From the NCBI RefSeq assembly GCF_037975245.1, contig NC_092572.1:24040489-24104488 (forward strand): a DNA stretch of 64,000 bases, in the 5' to 3' direction. Each line of letters opens with the position of its first letter. Position 1 is the first letter of the stretch. Below are positions 1 through 8,140 of the stretch, piece by piece. A program made the position numbers and the translations under genes. The stretch is from Apostichopus japonicus. Taxonomy: Eukaryota; Echinodermata; Holothuroidea; Aspidochirotida; Stichopodidae. Under the pieces are notes generated by a model. That model was not told the origin of the DNA. It saw only the letters and a program-made list of their open reading frames with translations, and did no database searches.

Positions 1-285
1 TTATTAAATATAACAGATCCCTCTTCCAATACCAGCTCAACAAATTCACAGAACTACCTTCTTCTGTAGCATTACCTATTGAACCAAAGAGAATAACAAT
101 TGTATAAATGACAAAAAAGGAATTCCATAACCGTTAAAATGATTCCACATATTTGCCAATGTGTGGTGGTAGATTTGTCTGCAGACTGTACCTTTTCGAA
201 CCAACTAAGTTTTCCACTAAACAATCCATGTTGATGTGTATGTAGGTAGAGATGTGTAAGCGCAGGCTTTTGTGTAGTTACCACC

Positions 286-423
286 TCCTGTGTAGGTACA
301 TCAGGCTCCTGTGCAGGTAGATAATACCCCTTTGTAGGAACACCATGCTCCTGTGTAGGAACATCAGGCCCCTGTGTAGGTACATCAGGCCCACATGTAG
401 GAACATAATTCCTCTGTGTAGAT
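286..423 (-). repeat. 21-bp minisatellite, possibly coding heptapeptide VPTQxPD
   Basis: About six imperfect 21-bp units lie in tandem. On the minus strand they read as heptapeptides of the type GPDVPTQ, EHGVPTK, GYYLPAQ, EPDVPTQ. The frame is open from about 460 down to 72, and a splice-acceptor-like CTACACAG precedes the repeats near 414. Because 21 is a multiple of three, an open frame is expected by chance once one unit is open, so coding is unproven. I recognise no domain. Confidence 0.5.
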
Positions 424-460
424 ACAAACAGAAATACATAACTGTTAATGATATGTTTCA

Positions 461-1784
461 ATCTTAAATATTACAGAGATGTGATGTATTATCCTTGCAT
501 CACTTTATCTCATATGTAACCAAGCACCCTGGGAGTGCACATACAGTTTCATGGAAAGTATAGTTAGAGATAAAAAAAAACTCTAGGCATGTATACAATG
601 CATACTAAGTTTGATATGAAAGTCAATGCCTGCCCCATGCACAAACACAACATGCACACATACTCACATCCACAACAGAAACGAAATATAACTTACCTTT
701 TTGTCACTTTCTTGTCAATATAAAGTTATCCTAGAGGAGTTTTGGATTTTCCACTTTGGCCAGCCACGTGGCCAGCCACAAAACACTCCATGATGATATG
801 TGGACTCCTGTGAAGCGGCTTATTAGTCCTATGTAGGTTCATTACGGCCCTGCATAGTCACTAAAAAAAAACAGTGATATTTTGGTATTTAAATATTAGA
901 ACTATATTTGCTATAAGGAAAAACATTTACTGTGATATATCAGGGCTAGAAAGCTGCTGGTAATTCCTGACATTTGTAAGCTGGATATTACATGAATCAG
1001 ACACCCATCATTAAAAGGGAAATGTGTTCTCTTTTACTATAAACGACATATTTAAATGAATATATATTGGAGATATTATCATGCATCTACTGCATGATTG
1101 CTTATGGCAATAACAGTTAACATATGTCATAATATGTAAACTATAACGAATGTGGTATGTGCATTGAAAAAAAAATACAAGATTATTGCTCCTAGTGATG
1201 AGGCTTGGACATTAAATGGGTATGTGACTGTTATGAGGAAACGAAACATGCTCTACACTGTCAGTGGAAAACCACATCTCAATGTCTTGACTCAAGATAT
1301 TGGTTGATTGGATGAACCTATTTTGACTAGTAAAATCCTCCATTCGTCCATGCAATGGATCATTATAGTAGGTGGTCTGTGGTGTCGAAACAGCAAATGT
1401 TTGCAAGTCTACTTTTCTATTTTGATATTTTATTTGATGTATTTGTGAAACCTGGTACATTTGGACTGTTGGCTAGCTATTAAGGTTCTATGTATTTAGA
1501 ATTTAATTGGAAGGCAACGTTTTGTAGAAATATTGTCTTCCTCCGTGAATATGGGAGTTGAATATTATGAATTAAAACAAAAAGAAATTTTAAGCTGAAT
1601 TGCGATGACATCATTCAGTTGTTGCCAGATGCATTTCACAAAATACCACCAAATTTAAAGATTTTCCGTCTTTGCCATTAGACATATTTTTAAGGTTTTG
1701 ACACAGATTTTCAGCATTTTCTCTAAGGAATCAACTTCAGCCACCTGAATACCCCTTGAATGTTACTGTGAATACATATTATTT
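461..1784. other. Unassigned AT-rich DNA
   Basis: I see no gene, repeat or RNA here that I can support. The short open frame on the minus strand at 1212-1460 has no recognisable domain or convincing splice borders. Confidence 0.4.
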
Positions 1785-1800
1785 CCCAGATAACATCATG

Positions 1801-2241
1801 CTAGCGGTCCACCGGCGGCCCGCCAGCTGCACCACTGGCGGTCCACCGGCGGGGAAAGCCGGCGGAACGCCAGAGATTTGGCCGGCTTTAATCCGGCGGT
1901 CTGCCGGCGTCTACGCCAGAAGACCGCCGGAGAGACGCCAGCGTACCGCCGGTGTACCGCCAGTGTTTCACAAGCAGACCGCTAAAGAAACGCCAGCGTA
2001 CCGCCGGTGTACCGCCAGTGTTCCACCGGCAGATCGCCGAAGAAACTCCAGCGTACCGCCGGTGTTCCACCAGTAGACCGCCAAAGAAACGCCAGCGTAC
2101 CGCCGAAGAAACGCCAGCGTACCGCCGGTGTACCGTCAGTGTTCCACCAGCAGACCGCCGAAGAAACGCCAGTGTACCGCCGGTGTACTACCAGCAGACC
2201 GCCGGAGAAACACAAGCTTACCACCGGAGTACCGCTGAATT
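1801..2241 (+). repeat. GC-rich array on an 11-bp lattice
   Basis: From 1923 to 2241 the sequence divides into 29 consecutive 11-mers without a gap. The main types are ACCGCCGGTGT, ACCGCCAGTGT, TCCACCAGCAG, ACCGCCGAAGA and AACGCCAGCGT. The recurring AGACCGCC-type start falls at 1976, 2031, 2075, 2152 and 2196, so the steps are 55, 44, 77 and 44 bp, all multiples of 11. The part from 1801 to 1922 is the same motif with indels, and degenerate copies run on to about 2470. GC content is far above the surroundings. Confidence 0.85.
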
Positions 2242-2571
2242 TCTGTCAGAGAGAGCCACTGGCTATCCACTAGCTAATATCCAGTGTTCTGGCGACCTGC
2301 TAGCCCAAATCTGGTATTCCGCCAGCAACCCGCTAGGCAGAGATCTTCACATGAATTGCTAACCAAATATCTGTGTTCCGGCAGAAAACTGTCTGTCAAA
2401 TATCTGGTTTTGTCCCAGCACATTGTCAAGGGAATGCCAGCAAGAGTGCCAGCTTGTTTGGGGTGTACTACTAGAACAGAGCTATTGGTCTACCTGCAGA
2501 TTTTACTGAATTACACATGCGGTTACATGTGAAGAAATAATGACTAACACAGTGAAATTAGTTGCTATCAT

Positions 2572-2577
2572 TTTATT
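2572..2577 (-). promoter_or_regulatory. Polyadenylation signal AATAAA for the DUF4806-like gene
   Basis: AATAAA on the minus strand, about 70 bp downstream of the stop codon of the terminal exon at 2645. Confidence 0.4.
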
Positions 2578-2644
2578 ACGCCTGTAAATTACAAAGCGAG
2601 AAAATGAGTTCCAGCATTAAATATTGCAACAGCACTAAAGAAAT

Positions 2645-2776
2645 TCACTCGTCAACTGTTTGTGGTGTAGTCCGAGATTTTCGCCCTCCCTCACAATCAG
2701 ATGCATCCTTCAGAAATCTCACCACCGCCGCCTGAATATCAGATGAAGTCGATTGTGCAGTTCCTCCGTACAGCTT
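2645..2776 (-). CDS. Terminal exon of DUF4806-like gene
   Basis: The acceptor TATTAACAG is followed by 44 in-frame codons ending in TGA. The residues around IQAAVVRFLKDASD and the basic GGRKSR motif fit the C-terminal end typical of DUF4806 proteins. Start phase is 0. Confidence 0.55.
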   Translation of the reverse strand, partial: KLYGGTAQSTSSDIQAAVVRFLKDASDCEGGRKSRTTPQTVDE

Positions 2777-2851
2777 CTGTTAATACGAAACACATTACAC
2801 AAAACATTACATAAAAGACTGCATTCTACACAAGCAATAAAATGAAGCCAA

Positions 2852-3174
2852 TAATGGGTTACCCGATACTCATAGCTAGAACAGTTACTACTGTTCATGT
2901 TCCACAACCATGTATCAGTTACTACTGTACTGTGCTCGTAACACAGTAACATGTGTTACAGGTGGCACGTGGCAAGTTTTTTGTAAATGCAAATTTAAAA
3001 AAAAAAATTAAATTATAAAATTTAAAACATTAAAAAAAATTAAATTTAAACTTTTTTTAAAATTACTGCAAATTTTCACCTGTCTGACTCTTAGTTCGAG
3101 GTGTCACAGCTTTTTGATAATTACTGTGCCAACTGTAACACTAGCTATGAGTATCGGCTGGGGTCTCACATTAT
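2852..3174. repeat. Imperfect inverted repeat around an A/T-rich core
   Basis: CGATACTCATAGCTAG at 2864-2879 is perfectly complementary to 3141-3156. Pairing extends outward with gaps to ATAATG/CATTAT. The core at about 2985-3070 is almost pure A and T. This may be a small foldback MITE nested in the larger element. Confidence 0.5.
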
Positions 3175-3475
3175 GATCACAATTGGTTAAACTACATTAT
3201 TCACATTTTCACACATTTACCATTTTTTCAGTGATATACGAAATATTTCCTTTGCCTTTGACAGTCACCTTCTTTCATTTTATACTGAACACATGCATTA
3301 CTGTTGCAAATCCAGGTCCCATCAATTGGGAAAGAAAGTGACAATGGACTGGTCAATAAAATCATATGGTGAATTAACTTTAAAATCAATGCTGAATGCT
3401 GCTTTTCAACTGCATCTGAAACAACACATCTTACATCAACATATATTTGTAGTAACTTTTTTAAATGACCAGAAT

Positions 3476-3591
3476 TCAATGTATATTAAAGCAAGAATTC
3501 TCGTTGATGGGGTGTTGCATTGAAAAGTTGGCCGATCCATGAGTCAAATTCACAACCCCTTCCCCACAACTCAAGGTTCTCTTCACTGCTG
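3476..3591 (-). CDS. Third segment of DUF4806-like gene
   Basis: The acceptor TTTTGTTTTCAG continues in phase 1 from the previous exon to give AVKRTLSCGEG. The frame then runs open to a stop at 3476-3478, so this could be an alternative terminal exon. It could also splice out earlier at a weak GTTGTG donor toward 2776. Confidence 0.45.
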
Positions 3592-3622
3592 CTGAAAACA
3601 AAAATGACACATATAAACTCAC

Positions 3623-3778
3623 TTTCAATTATGTATTTCATACACTTCGCAAAGGCTGTTTTCCCAGTGGTACATGTCCAGTTCAGTGTGGTAGCAACTG
3701 CATTTGCCAATACATCACCCATGATTCTTTAACGCACTCCTTCAACATGTTGCCACCAAGAATTGATAGTCTTTTCTT
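3623..3778 (-). CDS. Core exon of DUF4806-like gene with one-base frame break
   Basis: It starts after TTGTTTCAAG and ends before GTGAGT. The first 17 codons and the last 35 codons are in different frames, and a single missing base in an A run reconciles them. With that base the exon ends in phase 1, which matches the acceptor of the next segment. Confidence 0.55.
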
Positions 3779-4239
3779 CTTGAAACAACAACAAAAGAAA
3801 AGTTAATCAGAAACCATTCAATAATTATTATACAAACATAAATATTCAAGTAATTCTATTTCATCCCACACTTTGGCATCTTTTGCTAATTTCTTATCAA
3901 TATTTTAAGAGGAACTAGCAATGCAGTGCTGCAATGTTCCTTTCTGAGTCCAGTCAAAAACAAGATTGATTTAACAGCCCACTTATGTAGAATGCACCGC
4001 AATGTAAAATCATTTCTGGCCAAACTCTTGTTATCTAAATGCTTTCATGTCTGTTACTACCTTAGAATTTTAATTGTCTCCCAGGAAAAGGAAATTAGCC
4101 CCTCAGGAAATATTTTATTTTGTACAGACCACTGACACAATAAAACCTGACTTGGCTTCAAATTTATAATGATAAACTAACATTACACTCTGGAAAACTG
4201 TTTTCTGATTACTTTCCTTACACTTTTAAACTGACTTAC

Positions 4240-4333
4240 CAAATATCTTTCCAAAGCCTTGTTTGTTTCAATAGAGTCATCCAGGTTATTAAATTCCTCC
4301 AAAGATCCCACAGGAATAGTAATGCGCTGGCTT
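4240..4333 (-). CDS. First recognised exon of DUF4806-like gene
   Basis: Encodes the segment VGSLEEFNNLDDSIETNKAL and ends at a strong GTAAGT donor in phase 0. The acceptor is uncertain. The one at about 4360 would include an in-frame stop, so the nearer one at 4333 is preferred. Confidence 0.5.
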
Positions 4334-4359
4334 CTAACTTAGTTCTTGAAAATCCTGAT

Positions 4360-5396
4360 CTGGAAAAATTGATAAATTGTGATTAAATCTGCTGACTCCA
4401 TCTTCCTCAAAAAGCAACAACAACAACAACATACTTTGGTGTTTCCATACTGCAAATTAAAGTTAACAGTAAATAAGTTCACAACAACATATTGTGCAGG
4501 AGAGGAATGGCTATCTGTCGCTCCTTTATATACTTAGAATCCTTTCACTATTAACTTCAACTGTGTCATCATGCAGCTCAAAAGTTATCATTATTGCATG
4601 TTTCTTGTAAAATAGTGTTGACATGCCCATCAACCTCATTTTGTATTTTCCTTGTTTAGTTCGCCAGGGATTTCACATGAGTCATTTTTTCCCCTGTTAA
4701 TCTACCACAAAGAAAGAACCAAAAACAACAACCTAGAGCTCTTCATTCTGTATCCATTACTTACAATGGGCATCACCCCTTCAATTAATTTTTTTTTTGG
4801 AGAACTTCCTACAGTGTCCCTATATAAGGTCAAATTTACATCATCAAATACAGACAAATCATGTTATTTGTTACTTTGTCTGCAGAGCTTTTTAAACAGA
4901 ATAACAACTGGTAATTACCCTCCTGCTTGCCCAAAGTTGTATCTACTTTCATTGCCATTTAATTCACCTGGGAATACAATAGAGGGGCAAACTGAACCTA
5001 AACTACCTCCACTAACTATGCTTTCAATGATTTATTGCCAAGGAATTTAAACAGTTCTCCCCCCCCCCCCGCAACACTGTAAACTTTTAACCCTTTAAAG
5101 TAACGTTCCATAGAGTTAAATAGTGGCATGCAGTACAGACATAGCATAGAGGCAGTTCAGCTATTGGGCAAATAAACTTTACTTTAACTGAGGATCACTT
5201 CAATGTAGGCAGTTATTTTCTTGGAAATCATGCGCAGAATGATTCACCAGAAACTGAGCACATGGAATAGACCCAATGCAAATATTTCAAATTGACAGTA
5301 GCCAAGACAAAAAGCAACAAAAAGAGATAAGGCAGCCACAATTTTTTTAGAAGCCTAGAGGCTAGATATGAAATATTTTTCATTATCGTGTTGGTT
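4360..5396. other. Unassigned DNA upstream of the DUF4806-like exons
   Basis: I see no exon I can support here. A (CAA)n stretch lies near 4415-4430 and a C10 tract near 5057. Missing 5' exons of the DUF4806-like gene may be hidden here. Confidence 0.35.
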
Positions 5397-5700
5397 GGTA
5401 TCACCAAAGGCGTAGGAACCGGGGGGCTGGGGGGTGCCAGCCCCCCAGTGAAAAATGTGGAGGGGCGGAAGTATCATTCCGCCCCCCCCCCCGCAAGTCA
5501 GAAAACCCCTTTTTCATTTCAAAATGAGAAAAAAGTCTCATCTGGAGCACCAAATTGCATCTAAGGCCAGGCGAAAATACAAAATTAAGTTTACAAAATG
5601 GAGTGGGTGTTGAAGTGTGCCATATTGCACCCTCTTCCAGGCGGGCCATCAGTTTTCAGCCCCCCACTCAAAGGTACCTTCCTATGCTACTGGGTATCAC
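5397..5700. mobile_element. hAT-type MITE with 8-bp target duplication
   Basis: GGTATCAC occurs at 5397-5404 and again at 5693-5700 and flanks a 288-bp insert (5405-5692). The insert starts CAAAGGCGTAGGAACC and ends with the inverse of CAGTAGCATAGGAAGG, so the termini pair at 10 of 16 positions. The element carries G6/C-rich blocks just inside each end. An 8-bp duplication and a CAxxGGCGTAGGAACC-type end are hallmarks of hAT superfamily elements. It has no coding capacity. Confidence 0.7.
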
Positions 5701-6025
5701 TATACTCCACAGGAGTACTCATAAACTATGATGACGATGATCTATTGTTCTCCAAAATGCTTAATTTGTCACATAAACTTTGAAGCCTAAGCACTAAACA
5801 TGAAATCCAAAAAGATTTAACCACCAACCCATTCCTGATACTTAAAAACAACCATACTTATATTATTATTAATAAGGTTTTAACATTGAGTCTTCACCTT
5901 CTTAACTAGGCCTAGGGGCCTAGCTATAAACAAATAAAACAGTACATTATTTCTTAAAAGTTATGGATGACCATGATTTTTCAATACTGTAAAATACCAA
6001 ATGATTTAAAACTAGGCCTAGGCCC

Positions 6026-6068
6026 CTAGTACTAGTGTACTACTACTACTAGTAGTAACTAGTACTAG
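6026..6068. repeat. Palindromic CTAGTACTAGT hairpin
   Basis: The left arm CTAGTACTAGT is perfectly inverted at the right end. Pairing continues through an (ACT)n/(AGT)n core with one bulge. Confidence 0.6.
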
Positions 6069-7114
6069 GTATAGTAATATATATTTCAGAATATGATATT
6101 TAAAATTAGGAGGAAGCCTTCCATAGTCATCTAGTAATATTTACAGTATTAACCTTCTGCAGATAACAGTTTTCTTCTAATACAGTCAGCAAACAAATGT
6201 TTCGGCATAACATTGCATAACCTAGCTATTATACAAACAACGGTCATTAGTTTACCTTTATGTGTGATCGTTATTGCTCAGCCTAACACAATTAACACCT
6301 ACAAATGTAGGCTAGGTGTAATTCATACACCGCGAAAGGCTTCTCATTAAGCGATACATTCTAGCCTAACGCTAGATTACGTCTAAGTTTATTTAAAAAA
6401 TAGTCACTTCAAATACTTGCGAAATCAATTATGTACAACTGTCAACCCTTAGTAAGAAAAAACAGGTACATACCTCTTAAGCAAATTTGTATCTGCAGAC
6501 TGCAAGTACTTTCAAAAGAATAGATCAGGATATCCGACATCGAAAGAGTTTTAACGGATTACGAAAGCGACCGCTTTTCAAACTAGCTGCTATATATGAG
6601 GACACTGAGCATTGCGGTTTAGCGATTGGATGCCAGTTATACTAGGCTCGTTCGATCAGTCAAAAATGTTTTCTGAACTGTTTTCTCTCAACTTCGCTAA
6701 ATTGTTGATTAATAAATACTTCTTGGGATAGTTGAAATTTATTAAAGTATTTGGATATCGCTTATAACGTTATTGCTTAATATTTATTTCAGAATTTGAA
6801 TTTGTTGAAAATATTATTCTGTAAGTGTTCCTGTGGTTAAGGGTATTACCCGCCCATTTTGCCCAAATGCTTGCCAACATTTCTTCATGTGGTATCCGTC
6901 AGACTCGTTCGATCAGTAATTTTTTTCCCCTTCAAATATTATGTAGTGTATGATAATATATATTACATTGGATGGTAAGCAAAATTTAACTACTTTGAGT
7001 TAGCTCAATCTTTAATTACCTTATAGTTATTGGCGAATATAGGTTATAGGAAAATATTATTCTGTTAATTGTGCCAGTGTGGTAAGGTAACTTCCCGCCA
7101 ATTCTGCACAAAAG

Positions 7115-7470
7115 CTATCCAACATTTCCTCCGGCGGTACTGCTGTCGGCATTCCGCTGGACTTACAAGCCAGCTGTAATATCTATCGGTCCGTTAGCGG
7201 GCCACCAGCCGTTGCCTAATAACGTATTAGCCCATGCAGCCGCATACTATGTACACAAAATCCAAGTATTCTTAATTTTTCTCTCCACAGGAACAAATAT
7301 ATACAAAAAGCACAGGTAAAATAGTTTCATAGAAACTCATCTTTAACTAAACTTTCACATAGAGACTTAAGATTTTGGACAGACCCGATCCGATGGTCAA
7401 TGTGTATGTGAGCTTGTGTAAATTGCTGAGTGACTTTCTTAACATAATATTTGTGGGAAATTTTCTACGG
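7115..7470 (-). repeat. Decayed copy of the GC-rich CGGTCCGYTRGCGG motif and flanking DNA
   Basis: Positions 7130-7220 carry a degenerate GGCGG/CCGCTGG pattern related to the array at 7480-7800. The remainder to 7470 shows nothing further. Confidence 0.45.
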
Positions 7471-7479
7471 TGTTACGTG

Positions 7480-7800
7480 GTCGGTCTGCTGTCGGAATTC
7501 TGCTAGGTGTTTCCAAGCAACAATGTCTATCGGTCCGTTGGCGGTCCTCCAGCGTGTAACCACCGGCTTTTTTACGACGTCGATACGCTGTTGGTCCGCT
7601 GTCGGCAATACGCTGGGTTTTTCCAAGCAGCTATGGCTATCGGTCCGTTGGCGGACCTCCAGCGTGTAACCGCCGGCTTTATTACGACGTCGATACGCTG
7701 TTGGTCCGCTGTCGGCAATACGCTGGGTTTTTCCAAGCAGCAATGTCTATCGGTCCGTTGGCGGACCTCCAGCTTTTTACCGCCAGCGTTTTTACGCCAG
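7480..7800 (-). repeat. 110-bp tandem repeat, ten 11-bp steps per unit
   Basis: CGGTCCGTTGGCGG recurs at 7531, 7641 and 7751, exactly 110 bp apart. Within a unit the first seven or so 11-bp steps begin with CG (for example CGGTCCGTTGG then CGGACCTCCAG). The motif is the reverse complement of the array at 1801-2241. Confidence 0.85.
7678..7683 (-). promoter_or_regulatory. Possible polyadenylation signal for the death-fold gene
   Basis: AATAAA on the minus strand, about 205 bp past the stop at 7889 and inside the GC-rich array. If used, the 3' UTR of the gene reads into the array. Confidence 0.25.
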
Positions 7801-7888
7801 CGGACCGCCAGTGTGATGCGTACTGGGTTGTATGCATGTATTGTTAGATAAATTATCAACCTGAATGAAGTCATCAATATCAATCCAG

Positions 7889-8140
7889 TCAATAGTTATC
7901 ATTACCTTGGCTCTCCACATACTCTCGAAGATCTCTTCGGCCGGCCTTGTCCAAAGCTGTAGCAAGCACTCTGCAGGTGGCCCCAGTACCATTCCTTTTT
8001 CTCCAGAGTCGAAGCATAAAGTATTTTGTGTCTTGATGACACCGGCGATTATCTTCCTTTAAATTATCAAGATCAGCATCGCTAATATTCAGATACCTGG
8101 CAAGGCTTTGCCACTCTGAACACAGCTTTTCTGCCAAATA
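7889..8140 (-). CDS. Terminal exon: Death domain
   Basis: The acceptor TTTCTTGTAG leads into YLAEKLCSEWQSLARYLNIS, continues through MLRLWRKRNGTGATCRVLAT and ends at TGA after EYVESQGNDNY. It is a complete six-helix Death domain by pattern, with the usual W and the DLDNLKEDN stretch. A CAAG/GTAATG donor just before the stop is an alternative, so the protein could continue beyond this exon. Confidence 0.85.
   Translation of the reverse strand, partial: YLAEKLCSEWQSLARYLNISDADLDNLKEDNRRCHQDTKYFMLRLWRKRNGTGATCRVLATALDKAGRRDLREYVESQGNDNY

Larger units (their letters stand above)
2645..4333 (-). pseudogene. DUF4806-like gene, frame broken in exon at 3623-3778
   Basis: Four minus-strand segments together read like a DUF4806 domain, a family of unknown function that is abundant in invertebrate genomes. 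The first (4240-4333) contains IPVGSLEEFNNLDDSIETN and ends in a GTAAGT donor at phase 0. The second (3623-3778) begins KKRLSILGGNMLKECVK and resumes as RIMGDVLANAVATTLNW, but in a frame shifted by one base. The third (3476-3591) gives AVKRTLSCGEG, and the terminal exon (2645-2776) gives IQAAVVRFLKDASDCEGGRK before a stop. The shift lies in an A-rich run near 3727 and is cured by one extra A, so it is either a real lesion or a homopolymer error. The link from the third to the last segment needs a weak GTTGTG donor. The N-terminal part was not found. The gene lies inside the candidate foldback element. Confidence 0.6.
1785..7827. mobile_element. Candidate foldback-type transposon bounded by inverted GC-rich arrays
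   Basis: The left end (1785-1817) and the reverse complement of the right end (7795-7827) agree at 24 of 33 positions by eye. Both start CCCAG and share CATCA and GCGGTCC. Immediately inside each end is a GC-rich array in opposite orientation (1801-2241 and about 7480-7800), and decayed versions of the same motif lie further in (to about 2470 and about 7130-7220). A DUF4806-like gene lies inside. No transposase is visible and no target duplication was found, so two independent insertions of one repeat family in opposite orientation are an alternative. Echinoderm TU and Drosophila FB foldback elements are the nearest described architecture. Confidence 0.4.

Noticed and set aside
1785-1817. Target-site duplication for the foldback candidate
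   Set aside because: Compared flanks (ending ATATTATTT and starting TTGTATGCATG) share no convincing direct repeat.
1756-2362. Several overlapping Arg/Pro-rich and Trp/Gly-rich open frames on both strands
   Set aside because: They are by-products of the GC-rich 11-bp array, which lacks stops. The unit is not a multiple of three, so no stable peptide repeat would be kept.
7451-7892. Open frames on both strands across the 110-bp repeat
   Set aside because: Same repeat effect; 110 is not divisible by three and no domain is seen.
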